Below, one piece after another: positions 1-7,451 of a stretch of DNA of 64,000 bases; position 1 is the stretch's first letter; each line of letters opens with the position of its first letter. Source of the stretch: Spongiibacter tropicus DSM 19543 (GTDB lineage Bacteria > Pseudomonadota > Gammaproteobacteria > Pseudomonadales > Spongiibacteraceae); contig NZ_ATUS01000001.1 of NCBI RefSeq assembly GCF_000420325.1, positions 62,001 through 126,000 on the forward strand, read 5' to 3'. Under the pieces are notes generated by a model that saw nothing but the letters and a program-made list of their open reading frames with translations, was not told the DNA's origin and made no database searches. Position numbers and translations under genes: made by a program.

Positions 1-521
1 CCAATCATCAGCACCACCCCGAATTCACCCAGCGTGTGGGCAAAACCCAATACCGTGGCGGTGATAATGCCCGGACGGCACAGGGGCAGTAACACAGTAA
101 AAAACCGGTCGAATGGCCCCGCGCCAAGCGTGGCCGCCACATCCAACGGCCGCTGACCCACCGATTCCATCGCATTTTGAAGGGGCTGCACAACAAAGGG
201 CAGGGAGTAGAACAGGGAACCAACAACCAATCCGGAAAAACTGAATGCCAGACTTTGCATTCCCAGCAGTTCAGTCAACGCCCCGAGCGGACCCTCGGGG
301 CCCATCGCCAGCAGCAGGTAGAAACCCAAAACCGTCGGCGGAAGGATCAAGGGCAGGGTAATCAGGGCAGCAATAGGCTGCCGCAACCACGAACGACTGC
401 GGCACAGCCACCAGGCGAGAGGAATACCAATCACGAGCAGCAGTATCGTGACGATTGCCGCCAACTTGAGCGTCAGCAATAGAGCGCTGAGATCTGCGGC
501 ATTCAGGAACCCTGTCGTCAC
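1..521 (-). CDS. modB: Molybdate ABC transporter permease ModB (C-terminus cut by window edge)
   Basis: Inner-membrane permease of the molybdate importer; it would pair with ModA (next gene upstream) and an ATPase ModC expected beyond the window edge. I translated the minus strand from a GTG two bases after the modA stop: [20 protein letters not shown], then alternating hydrophobic segments and a permease EAA-type loop ([20 protein letters not shown]), ending near [16 protein letters not shown], which is typical of ModB. About 173 codons are visible, with only the last part of the protein missing. There is no ATG at the start; the GTG fits the tight coupling to modA. Family assignment is firm, exact start less so. 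Confidence 0.9.
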   Translation of the reverse strand, partial: MTTGFLNAADLSALLLTLKLAAIVTILLLVIGIPLAWWLCRSRSWLRQPIAALITLPLILPPTVLGFYLLLAMGPEGPLGALTELLGMQSLAFSFSGLVVGSLFYSLPFVVQPLQNAMESVGQRPLDVAATLGAGPFDRFFTVLLPLCRPGIITATVLGFAHTLGEFGVVLMI

Positions 522-523
522 TC

Positions 524-1261
524 TCAGCGGGCTCCCGGAAGGCGGTAACCCGCGCTCAAAATGCGCGCTTCTGCCGCTTCAGTTTGCATAAACGCCAAAA
601 ACTGCTCAGCGGCGCGCTGCTGCTTGCTGTTTTTCATGACCACGCGCTGCTGTTCGATTGGCGCATACCAATTCGTCGGAACCTCCCAGAAATCGTCATC
701 ATTCCGCATTTGAGAGCGTGCCAGCAAGCCCGCTTCCGCATTGCCGCTGTAGACGTACTGATAGGCCTGACTGATATTCTCACCGCGAACCAGCCTTGGC
801 TGGGCCTTATCCAAAATCGCCAGTTTCGTCAGGACTTCCATCGCGGCTTTGCCATAGGGCGCCAGTCGCGGGTTAGCGATGGAAAAACGGCTGTAAGCAA
901 ACGCCTTGAGTGCGTCTTCAGGGGTCGGCCCGGCTGGCCACAACACCAGTTGACCCAGCGCATAGGGCTGGCGACTGCCAGTGGCGATCAGCCCCTTGGC
1001 TTCCAGTGCTTTGGGGCGGTCAGCGTCCGCCGAGAAGAAAATATCAAAGGGCGCGCCCTGAACAATCTGCGCGTACAGCTTGCCCGACGAGCCGCGAACC
1101 ACGGTAACCTTGTCACCTGTGCTCGCCTGGTAATCCGCAGCCAGTGCCTCAAGGGTGTCAGCGAAATTTGCCGCAACGGCGAGGCGAAGCTCCGCATGAG
1201 CCTGAGCGACGGTCCCGAGCAGCCATAGGGATAAGCAGAACAAGAATCTGGACAACGACAA
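524..1261 (-). CDS. modA: Molybdate-binding periplasmic protein ModA
   Basis: Periplasmic solute-binding protein that captures molybdate (possibly tungstate) and hands it to ModB. The 245-residue product has a signal peptide ([20 protein letters not shown]) and ModA-like text: [21 protein letters not shown], a [23 protein letters not shown]-type anion-binding stretch around residues 55-80, then [21 protein letters not shown]. The start is a TTG, the only plausible start ahead of the signal peptide, with GGAG just upstream. It is the first gene of a modA-modB operon, two bases before modB. No Mo-box could be identified upstream. Confidence 0.93.
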   Translation of the reverse strand: MSLSRFLFCLSLWLLGTVAQAHAELRLAVAANFADTLEALAADYQASTGDKVTVVRGSSGKLYAQIVQGAPFDIFFSADADRPKALEAKGLIATGSRQPYALGQLVLWPAGPTPEDALKAFAYSRFSIANPRLAPYGKAAMEVLTKLAILDKAQPRLVRGENISQAYQYVYSGNAEAGLLARSQMRNDDDFWEVPTNWYAPIEQQRVVMKNSKQQRAAEQFLAFMQTEAAEARILSAGYRLPGAR

Positions 1262-1386
1262 GGTGCTCCGAACAAAGAAAAAATCAGCCTGCGTTTTACG
1301 GTAGAGCAGCTACGCACACTGAACAACCGCCAGAAAGCTAACAAGCTGAAAATAATAGATTTTTTACCTTGGTTTTCAAGCCTAAG

Positions 1387-1806
1387 CAGACCGCTACCGC
1401 CAAAATTGTATCACGCAACATTGCTCCGCAGGCCCTGGGGCAAAGAAAAGGGCTTCTGCCGTTCGTTTATATCAACAGCGCCGTCGGCAAGGGCTTGACC
1501 TGTGTCTTGGACAAAGGTGTATAACCGACTTACTGAATCAGATTCCTGTTCTGGTAAAGGCGCCGACGGGAATTATGATTTGCCATTTGATTGAAGAAGT
1601 TGCCGCGGATCAGCGTGGTAGAAGCGAGTCAACGTATTGAAGCCGTTAACGTAGCTGGGCTGTCTTATCAAACGCCCATGCGAATAGGCCGGGAGTAGGG
1701 CATGAGTTCAAACACGACAACATCTGGCGATGCATCTTGCCATGGTAATAACGCCACAACGTCACCCCATCATCCTCACACCCATGATCATCATGACGCC
1801 GAGACC
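1387..1806. repeat. Direct repeat copy A: duplicated copA promoter, leader and first codons
   Basis: This 420 bp segment matches 2920-3345 base for base except for about 16 substitutions and three indels (by-eye alignment, about 96% identity). It contains a MerR-type promoter, a leader and a truncated start of copA. All indels are 3 or 6 bases. The two copies are in direct orientation and bracket an AT-rich insert, so recombination between them would remove about 1.5 kb and leave one intact copA promoter. Confidence 0.95.
1495..1525 (+). promoter_or_regulatory. CueR/MerR-type promoter, upstream copy
   Basis: The -35 hexamer TTGACC (1495-1500) and -10 hexamer TATAAC (1520-1525) are separated by 19 bases, the over-long spacing that MerR-family activators correct by untwisting DNA. 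A dyad ACCTGTGTC / GACAAAGGT (1498-1506 and 1510-1518) fills the spacer, as in CueR operators. Because copA follows the second copy, copper is the likely signal (inference). Confidence 0.75.
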
Positions 1807-1824
1807 TTTATCTTGCGCCTATAA
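1702..1824 (+). pseudogene. Truncated copA N-terminus, His-rich 40-residue ORF
   Basis: This is the duplicated 5' end of copA. It keeps the copA start codon and the His-rich N-terminus (HHPHTHDHH at residues 23-31), then leaves the repeat at 1806 and runs into unrelated sequence (ETFILRL) before a TAA. It lacks the CxxC metal-binding domain and all of the ATPase. It sits behind its own intact copy of the copper-type promoter and could therefore still be transcribed as a tiny histidine-rich peptide. The simplest view is a relic of the duplication; a copper-binding role is only a possibility. Confidence 0.6.
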
Positions 1825-1863
1825 AACGGACGCATTTATTTTCTCTGACCGGGAAGTATCTAG

Positions 1864-2310
1864 AAAACTAGTGGCAATTCAGGTCCTGCAATAGGTGTAG
1901 ATATAGGGGTAGATTTTTTACAATTTGGAGTTCAGCAAGGTAGTATCGCTAACAGTTTCAGGGGTAGCAGTGGAAGCATTACGACAGACCTAATGCTCCC
2001 CTTCATTAGTGCAACAGGCACTATCACTTCAGGTGATATTAACTATGGTGGACAGATTAATTTAGGCATTTCAGTTGCTGATGCGATATTTTTTACGACA
2101 GGCATTCCAGTTCCTGAAGTAGTTGGCTCAAAAAATACTACTCACATCATTACTGTTGAAGATGCCTTGAATGGTTTTCGGACAGGGGTAAGCACATTTT
2201 TCGAGAGTTTTTTTGGCCCGGTAGACGGCCCAAATGAAAACGGCGCGCGCTATCCAATTGATTCGTTAGACCTAGACTTCGGAGCCGATGGAACAGGGTC
2301 TGATTTTTAA
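1864..2310 (+). pseudogene. 5'-truncated AT-rich reading frame, unknown product
   Basis: The frame is open from 1864 to a TAA at 2310, but no start codon appears before the ATG at 1993. It therefore looks like the C-terminal part (about 148 residues) of a longer gene cut off at the insert edge; an alternative is a 105-residue protein starting at 1993. The product is Gly/Ser/Thr-rich and low in charge (ISATGTITSGDINYGGQINL) with an acidic tail (DSLDLDFGADGTGSDF). I do not recognise the family. Base composition is much more AT-rich than the flanking modA and copA genes, suggesting transfer. Its last codons overlap the next gene. Confidence 0.5.
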
Positions 2311-2677
2311 GTTTAGCTTCCTAAAAGAGGGTTTGGTTTTGCTTAGAAAAATGAATATTAGAAAAAGATGGTTATTCTTTATCGGAATAGAAATTGTATT
2401 TTTAGCTATGGTGATAAGTTTTGTCAGCTTAATACTGAGCTCCGCACCCTATCTCTTTCCCATTTGGTTCTTAAGCTTCCCTATTTTTTTTTCAATTATC
2501 GTAAAATGCCCGAAATGTAATTCTTCATTTTTTTCTATTATCAAATCAGAGTCGTCAGTAACATCGAGACTTCGATTTGGAAGGTTATTAATTTTATTCT
2601 GGAAAACTCCACTAAAGGGTGAGGTTTTATGTCCGGTTTGTCATCACGATTTATTTGAATCTTCTCCAGATGAATAA
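2288..2677 (+). CDS. Small membrane protein with two CxxC pairs, unknown function
   Basis: A 129-residue product with two hydrophobic segments (about residues 28-50 and 56-72) followed by a soluble tail with CPKC (74-77) and CPVC (115-118), the spacing of a treble-clef or zinc-ribbon-like pair. The start at 2288 has GGAG just upstream and overlaps the end of the preceding frame by 23 bases; ATG 2351 is an alternative that keeps both hydrophobic segments. AT-rich like its partner. A short membrane protein translationally coupled behind the C-terminal piece of a larger protein is the layout of toxin-tip/immunity cassettes, but no toxin domain is recognised, so this is speculation. Confidence 0.55.
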   Translation: MEQGLIFKFSFLKEGLVLLRKMNIRKRWLFFIGIEIVFLAMVISFVSLILSSAPYLFPIWFLSFPIFFSIIVKCPKCNSSFFSIIKSESSVTSRLRFGRLLILFWKTPLKGEVLCPVCHHDLFESSPDE

Positions 2678-2919
2678 GGGATAGGTTTTTTTGCTCAAAA
2701 TACCCAAAAATCTGCTTAATCCGCCTCGTTTCTACCCTATAAGTGTAACTCCCGCTAGGAGTAGTCAGGGTGATAAGCAGTACTCAAGGACAGCAGTTCC
2801 TGTCACGGCTCGCGAAAAATATTTTGGTGTAGAGATGTCGGCTCATGCCGATCTGTTCGGCGAGTAGACTCCATATTTCCGCAGCAAACCTTTGATTTTA
2901 AAACGATATACCGCAACAA
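2678..2919. other. Insert tail without a supported gene
   Basis: This stretch joins the AT-rich insert to repeat copy B. Translated fragments on the minus strand near 2790-2870 (for example AEQIGMSRHLYTKIFF) vaguely resemble a mobile-element coding fragment, but each is interrupted by stops within 40 codons. No terminal inverted repeats were seen. Confidence 0.4.
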
Positions 2920-3027
2920 CAGACCGCTACCGCCAAAATCGTATCACGCCACATTGCTCCGCAGGCCCCGGGGCAAAGAAAAGGGCTTCTCCCGTTCGTT
3001 TATATCAACAGCGTCGTCGGCAAGGGC

Positions 3028-3058
3028 TTGACCTGTGTCTTAGACAAAGGTGTATAAC
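3028..3058 (+). promoter_or_regulatory. CueR/MerR-type promoter of copA
   Basis: TTGACC (3028-3033), a 19-base spacer and TATAAC (3053-3058), with the dyad ACCTGTGTC/GACAAAGGT at 3031-3051. The long spacer plus dyad is the signature of MerR-family activated promoters, and CueR controls copA in many gammaproteobacteria. No merR/cueR gene lies in this window, so the regulator would act from elsewhere. Confidence 0.8.
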
Positions 3059-3107
3059 CGACTTGCTGAATCAGATTCCTGTTCTGGTAAAGGCGCCGAC
3101 GGGACCT

Positions 3108-3176
3108 ATGATTTGCCATTTGATTGAAGAAGTTGCCGCGGATCAGCGTGGTAGAAGAAGCGAGTCAACGTATTGA
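3108..3176 (+). other. Candidate 22-codon leader ORF between copper promoter and copA
   Basis: ATG at 3108 begins MICHLIEEVAADQRGRRSES and stops at 3176, inside the transcribed leader. Copy A carries the same ORF (1575-1640) one codon shorter: the 3-base indel keeps the frame. GGGA lies 3-4 bases upstream. It contains a Cys-His pair near the start. Conservation may only reflect the recent duplication, so translation is uncertain. Confidence 0.25.
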
Positions 3177-3237
3177 AGCCGTTAACGTAGCTGGGCTGTC
3201 TTATCAAAGACCCATGCGAATAGGCCGGGAGTAGGGC

Positions 3238-5577
3238 ATGAGTTCAAACACAACATCTGGCGATGCATCTTGCCATAGTAATGACGCCACAACGTCACCC
3301 CATTATCTTCACACCCATGATCATCACCATCATGACGCCAAGACCGCCAATCTGCAGGAGCTCATTATTGAAGGAGCGGGCTGCGCCAGTTGCGTCGGGA
3401 AAATCGAGTCAGCATTGAATGCTGTGCCGGGCGTAGAAAAGGCGGAGATGAATTTTGCGATGCGCACCGTAAGTGTGGCGGGCACGGCGCCAGCAGATGC
3501 TTTGGTCAATGCGGTAGAGAAGGCCGGCTATAACGCCAAAATCGCAACGGCCGAGCATGAAGACGATGCGCTGGCGGAAAAAGAACAGGCAGATTGGGCC
3601 TATTACAAACGTCTGATGCGTGACATGACCATCGCCTTGTCCGTAGGTGTGCCGCTGATGATATACGGCATCGTCGGCGGCGCAATGACCGTGAATACGA
3701 CCGGTGAGCGCCTTGCGTGGTTAGCGGTAGGGCTCCTGACATTCGCCGTGATGGTCATTGCGGGTAAACATTTTTATATCGGTGCCTGGCAGTCCTTCAA
3801 AAACCACTCGGCCAATATGGACACCTTGATCGCGCTGGGCACAGGCACCGCATGGCTGTACTCCATGGTCGTTGTAGCCGCTCCCCAGCTCGTTCCGGAA
3901 ATGGCGCGACATGTGTACTTCGAAGCTACAGCCATGATTATTGGCTTAATTGACCTGGGCCTGGCGCTTGAACTGAAGGCCCGGGGCCGGACATCTGAAG
4001 CCATAAAGCGGCTTATCGGCCTGCAAGCTAAAACTGCCAGAGTCATTCGCGACGACAAAGAACTCGACGTGGCTATTGAGCAGGTATTAATGGACGACAT
4101 TGTCCGTGTGCGACCGGGCGAGAAAATTCCTGTCGATGGTGAAGTCATCGACGGTCATACGGCCATAGATGAGTCCATGCTAACCGGGGAACCGATGCCC
4201 GTTGAAAAAGCCGAGGGCGATGCTGTAGCGGCGGGCACCATCAATAAAACCGGCTCAATACGGTTCAAAGCCACCCGCGTCGGCAAAGACACGGCGCTCG
4301 CGCAAATTATCAATATGGTCAAGCGCGCGCAGAATTCCAAGCCGCCCATAGGGCGTTTGGCAGACGTGATCTCGGCGTATTTTGTGCCGGTCATCATGAT
4401 TATTGCCATCACAAGCGCACTGGCATGGCTCAATTTTGGTCCCGATCCAGCGCTTGCCTTTGCCATTGTGTCAGCCACCACCGTGCTGATTATCGCTTGC
4501 CCCTGTGCACTGGGGCTGGCAACCCCCATGTCGGTCATGGTGGGCGTGGGCAAAGCGGCGGAGGCGGGTGTGCTGATCCGCAATGGCGAAGCCTTGCAAA
4601 CCGCATCGAAAATATCGGCCATGATTCTGGATAAAACCGGCACGATCACACTGGGCGCCCCGAAAGTCACCGATATTCTAATCGCTAGCGAGGAGGACGA
4701 GAGCACCGTGCTAAAACTGGCGGCATCCCTTGAATCCGGATCAGAGCATCCCCTCGCGTTAGCCATTGTTGAGACTGCCCGAGAGCGGGGCATCGAGAGC
4801 AGCAAAGTCGCTAACTTCAGCGCCATTGCAGGCCATGGCGTGCAGGCGGACGTTGACGGTAAGACATTGCTGTTCGGCAACGAAAAACTGATGCGCGAGC
4901 GTAATATCGACCTCGGTGAGTTCGTCGAAAAAGCACAAAATCTCGCCATTGAGGCAAAAACTCCCATGTATTTCGCGGTGAACAATCGGCTGTCCGCCAT
5001 TATCGCCGTGGCTGATCCCATCAAAGACGACTCCATTGCCGCCATAAAACGCCTGCAACAGAACGGTATTCGCGTCGTCATGCTGACCGGTGATAACCGC
5101 GCGACGGCAAAGGCCGTTGCCGCAAAGGCGGGCATTTCCGAGTTTTTCGCCGAGGTACTGCCAGAAGACAAATCCAAAAAAGTTCAGGAATTGCAGATGG
5201 AAGGTGAAGTGGTCGGCATGACCGGCGATGGCATTAACGATGCGCCAGCGCTGGCCATCGCCAATGTCGGGTTTGCCATCGGCACCGGTACCGATGTGGC
5301 CATCGAGAGTGCCGATATCACCCTCATGCGTGGATCGCTGCACGGACTTGCCGATGCCATAGCGGTAAGCAAAGCCACGCTGCGCAACATCAAACAGAAC
5401 CTCTTCGGCGCCTTCGTCTATAACGCTGCCGGTGTGCCCTTTGCTGCGGGCGTGTTGTATCCATTCTTTGGCGTGTTATTGAGCCCGGTCGTCGCGGGGG
5501 CTGCGATGGCATTTTCGTCCCTGACCGTCGTCACAAACGCCAACCGTCTGCGCCTGTTTAAGGCACAAGAACACTAG
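3238..5577 (+). CDS. copA: Copper-exporting P1B-type ATPase CopA
   Basis: Inner-membrane pump that exports Cu(I) from the cytoplasm using ATP. The 779-residue product has a His-rich N-terminus (HTHDHHHH, 25-32), one heavy-metal-associated domain with GCASC (48-52), the transmembrane CPC motif (421-423), phosphorylation site DKTGT (D465), the SEHPLA histidine (H504) and GDGIND (663-668). CPC with a single GxxC-type domain is the P1B-1 (copper) signature. The start is the ATG 180 bases after the CueR-type promoter. A cupredoxin gene follows 36 bases later, probably co-transcribed. The His-rich extension may add metal binding (inference). No regulator gene is adjacent. Confidence 0.96.
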   Translation: MSSNTTSGDASCHSNDATTSPHYLHTHDHHHHDAKTANLQELIIEGAGCASCVGKIESALNAVPGVEKAEMNFAMRTVSVAGTAPADALVNAVEKAGYNAKIATAEHEDDALAEKEQADWAYYKRLMRDMTIALSVGVPLMIYGIVGGAMTVNTTGERLAWLAVGLLTFAVMVIAGKHFYIGAWQSFKNHSANMDTLIALGTGTAWLYSMVVVAAPQLVPEMARHVYFEATAMIIGLIDLGLALELKARGRTSEAIKRLIGLQAKTARVIRDDKELDVAIEQVLMDDIVRVRPGEKIPVDGEVIDGHTAIDESMLTGEPMPVEKAEGDAVAAGTINKTGSIRFKATRVGKDTALAQIINMVKRAQNSKPPIGRLADVISAYFVPVIMIIAITSALAWLNFGPDPALAFAIVSATTVLIIACPCALGLATPMSVMVGVGKAAEAGVLIRNGEALQTASKISAMILDKTGTITLGAPKVTDILIASEEDESTVLKLAASLESGSEHPLALAIVETARERGIESSKVANFSAIAGHGVQADVDGKTLLFGNEKLMRERNIDLGEFVEKAQNLAIEAKTPMYFAVNNRLSAIIAVADPIKDDSIAAIKRLQQNGIRVVMLTGDNRATAKAVAAKAGISEFFAEVLPEDKSKKVQELQMEGEVVGMTGDGINDAPALAIANVGFAIGTGTDVAIESADITLMRGSLHGLADAIAVSKATLRNIKQNLFGAFVYNAAGVPFAAGVLYPFFGVLLSPVVAGAAMAFSSLTVVTNANRLRLFKAQEH

Positions 5578-5613
5578 AGAGCGCCAACCAGCATCCTGTT
5601 AAGGAGAGTAGAT

Positions 5614-5970
5614 ATGCTTTTGATCAATATCGTCGGTATCGTGCTGATAGCACTGATTGTATGGTGGTTCTGGCTGTACAAGCCTAAAGAGGCCGAGCTT
5701 GGCGAAAACGACCTGATAATCACCGTCGAAAACGGCACGTACTCGCCTGCGAGAATCAAAGTGCCCGCAGGGAAGGCGATAGACATTAAATTCATGCGCA
5801 AAGACCCAACGCCTTGTTCCGAAACCTTGCTGATCCCCGAGTTAAGCATCAGCGAAACGCTGCCACTCAACAAACTGAAGTCGATCACTTTGCCGGCATT
5901 ACAGGCGGGCGAGTACGCATTCCATTGCCAGATGCAAATGTACCGGGGACAGATCATGGTTGGTAACTAA
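5614..5970 (+). CDS. Membrane-anchored cupredoxin-domain protein
   Basis: A 118-residue protein with one N-terminal membrane anchor (about residues 3-21, LINIVGIVLIALIVWWFWL) and a small cupredoxin fold. Potential copper ligands are C68 (PTPCSE), H104, C105, M107 and M109 (FHCQMQM). The AAGGAG ribosome site precedes ATG 5614. Position just after copA indicates a periplasm-facing copper carrier or chaperone that receives copper exported by CopA or passes it on (inference). Ligands differ from classic azurin/plastocyanin because the usual first histidine is replaced near C68. Confidence 0.85.
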   Translation: MLLINIVGIVLIALIVWWFWLYKPKEAELGENDLIITVENGTYSPARIKVPAGKAIDIKFMRKDPTPCSETLLIPELSISETLPLNKLKSITLPALQAGEYAFHCQMQMYRGQIMVGN

Positions 5971-6143
5971 GTCTTGTGGAGGCTATTTCAAAGCCCGCAT
6001 GCCATCGATAAAACCGAGAGCTTGTCATGAAGCTGATGACCGTGTACCGGCCTTCAGTCCGCTTTGCCTAGCCTTATTGGGCTTGCACCCCGCGAAAACC
6101 TCTCGTATAACAGATAGATAATTGCACCAAGGAATTAGGTGAA

Positions 6144-6371
6144 ATGGTACGGATTCAGGACAGCGGCGGGGCATTTCCGGCGCCCCGGACCAAGCGGCTC
6201 TTCTACCCGAATGAGCCGCACCTCGATACGTTCCCCATTCAGGACTGGAAGCGCCTGATCGGCAATCTCGACACCGTCGACGCCACATCAGCATACTTCC
6301 TCAAACTCGAAATCCTGGGCCTGTTAACAGCCGATCTCGGACATTTTTTTGAGGGGGTAGATTTTCACTAA
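6144..6371 (+). CDS. Hypothetical short protein, possibly a gene remnant
   Basis: A 75-codon frame with strongly GC-rich third positions for its first 65 codons, as expected for real coding sequence of this genome, then an abrupt turn to AT-rich codons (GHFFEGVDFH). A plausible ribosome site (AGGAATTAGGTGA) precedes the ATG. I do not recognise the product. The composition switch near 6345 suggests that the 3' end was replaced when neighbouring AT-rich DNA arrived. The opposite strand also has a 49-codon GC-rich frame (ADQALPVLNGERIEVRLIRV), so strand assignment is uncertain. Confidence 0.3.
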   Translation: MVRIQDSGGAFPAPRTKRLFYPNEPHLDTFPIQDWKRLIGNLDTVDATSAYFLKLEILGLLTADLGHFFEGVDFH

Positions 6372-6466
6372 CTGAAATCCATATAAGAATTTAAATAACC
6401 AATGAAACGATCATTGATGGTGGCTCGGCCCCGTGGACGACTGCTCATGTAAAAATAGGTGAATAA

Positions 6467-7117
6467 GTGCCAACAATATTCGAAGCAAAAATAGATGGAT
6501 CTAATGCGATCAGATACTTCCATTTCTCACTAGTCGAATTTTATCTAGAACAGGCCTATGTCAACTCTACGCAGGCAAAAGAAGATCAAGAGCCTAATCA
6601 TCTCTTAGCATCGAGCATCATGGGCATTATGTTTTCAGCAATGGCGCTAGAGGCATTTGCCAATGAGATCTCAGAGGAAATAATCCCTAAAGAGGATTTG
6701 AAGAGCTTTATTCACCTTAGAAAAGGATACAAGAAGTTACAGGGTGAATCGTCGGTACTAGCCAAGCTCCGGATATTGTTTAAAGAAAAATTTAATCACG
6801 ACCTAGACTCTGATGCGAAGTCTGGTTTGGAAAAGCTTACATCGTTACGAAACAACCTAGTCCATTACAAGCTAAGCGATCTTGCCGGTAAATATATCAT
6901 GCCTCCAGTTGGTAACATGGATGTAGGAGGTGGGCAAAAAATGCTCACCATTGACTTCATGCAAAAGCCTGAAAGAGTAGAACCCCCGTTTATACAAGAG
7001 GTTACTGGTGACGCGGCTCTTGAATGCTTCAATCATGCCTATTCAGTTATAGAAACATGGAATTCTCTAATATCAAAAAAGGAACAAGATTCTGGAAACG
7101 ACGTAAGTACTAGATAA
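6467..7117 (+). CDS. HEPN-like domain protein, orphan in accessory island
   Basis: A 216-residue, AT-rich gene starting at GTG. It is mostly helical in appearance: a stretch with ALEAFANEISEE (about 64-75), then charged helices and SLRNNLVHYKL with an R128-x4-H133 pair. Rx4-6H after a helix is the catalytic signature of HEPN ribonucleases, and a conserved acidic/aromatic helix before it fits. Many such stand-alone proteins sit in defence or toxin-antitoxin loci. No MNT nucleotidyltransferase or other partner is next to it, so a toxin role is unproven. Composition unlike its neighbours suggests transfer. Confidence 0.6.
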   Translation: MPTIFEAKIDGSNAIRYFHFSLVEFYLEQAYVNSTQAKEDQEPNHLLASSIMGIMFSAMALEAFANEISEEIIPKEDLKSFIHLRKGYKKLQGESSVLAKLRILFKEKFNHDLDSDAKSGLEKLTSLRNNLVHYKLSDLAGKYIMPPVGNMDVGGGQKMLTIDFMQKPERVEPPFIQEVTGDAALECFNHAYSVIETWNSLISKKEQDSGNDVSTR

Positions 7118-7451
7118 AGCAGTTTAAAAGTACGCAGTTAACCCGCCCCAATAATGCGAAGTGGAAGAAGGGCTACGCAGCTTCACGCTGAAGCTCGATG
7201 CCTTCTTCGCTGAGATACCATATTTTACATAATATATATTATGCGAACATTTGGGGACTGAATGGCGTCGCAAGCCCGGTCAATCCGTTCCCGTAACTCG
7301 CTTGCTTTTGTCGACTGTCCGTAGCCGACACGAACGCCCTCGAATTAAAACGCTGAACACCGATGCCCTTGCGCTTGCCGTGCAACGGCATATCCGGACG
7401 TCAGTCCAGACATGCTTGACGCCGGAACCCAATAGCTTGCAAGTCGGGCAC
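7118..7451. other. Intergenic stretch containing the dif-like site
   Basis: No convincing gene. The minus strand at 7160-7215 reads YLSEEGIELQREAA then stop, a coding-like scrap of unknown origin. The dif-like Xer site at 7222-7249 is the only clear element. Confidence 0.5.
7222..7249 (-). other. dif: dif-like XerC/XerD recombination site
   Basis: On the minus strand the 28-mer has a XerC arm TGTTCGCATAA, centre TATATA and XerD arm TTATGTAAAAT. Against the gammaproteobacterial dif consensus as I recall it (arms RNTKCGCATAA and TTATGTTAAAT, centre TGTATA) 25 of 28 positions agree. It could be the chromosome-dimer resolution site or the attachment site of a Xer-dependent integrated element. 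Only one such site was found in the window. Confidence 0.75.

Larger units (their letters stand above)
2920..3345. repeat. Direct repeat copy B: functional copA promoter, leader and 5' end
   Basis: This is the 426 bp partner of 1387-1806. It continues without a break into full-length copA, so it is the ancestral or functional copy. Differences from copy A include an extra 3 bases in the leader, 3 fewer bases after the start codon region and 6 extra bases in the His-rich tract. Confidence 0.95.

Noticed and set aside
584-1228. Long plus-strand open frame within modA
   Set aside because: Antisense to a clear ModA protein; no ribosome site, no recognisable family text.
2780-2870. Possible transposase fragment on the minus strand
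   Set aside because: Short, interrupted, and no inverted repeats or second fragment; too weak to call.
2892-3176. 94-codon plus-strand frame across the copA promoter
   Set aside because: It spans the promoter and operator itself and has no plausible product; copy A does not keep it.
4155-5177. 340-codon minus-strand frame antisense to copA
   Set aside because: GC-rich genes often leave such shadows opposite their frame; the copA frame has all P-type ATPase motifs.
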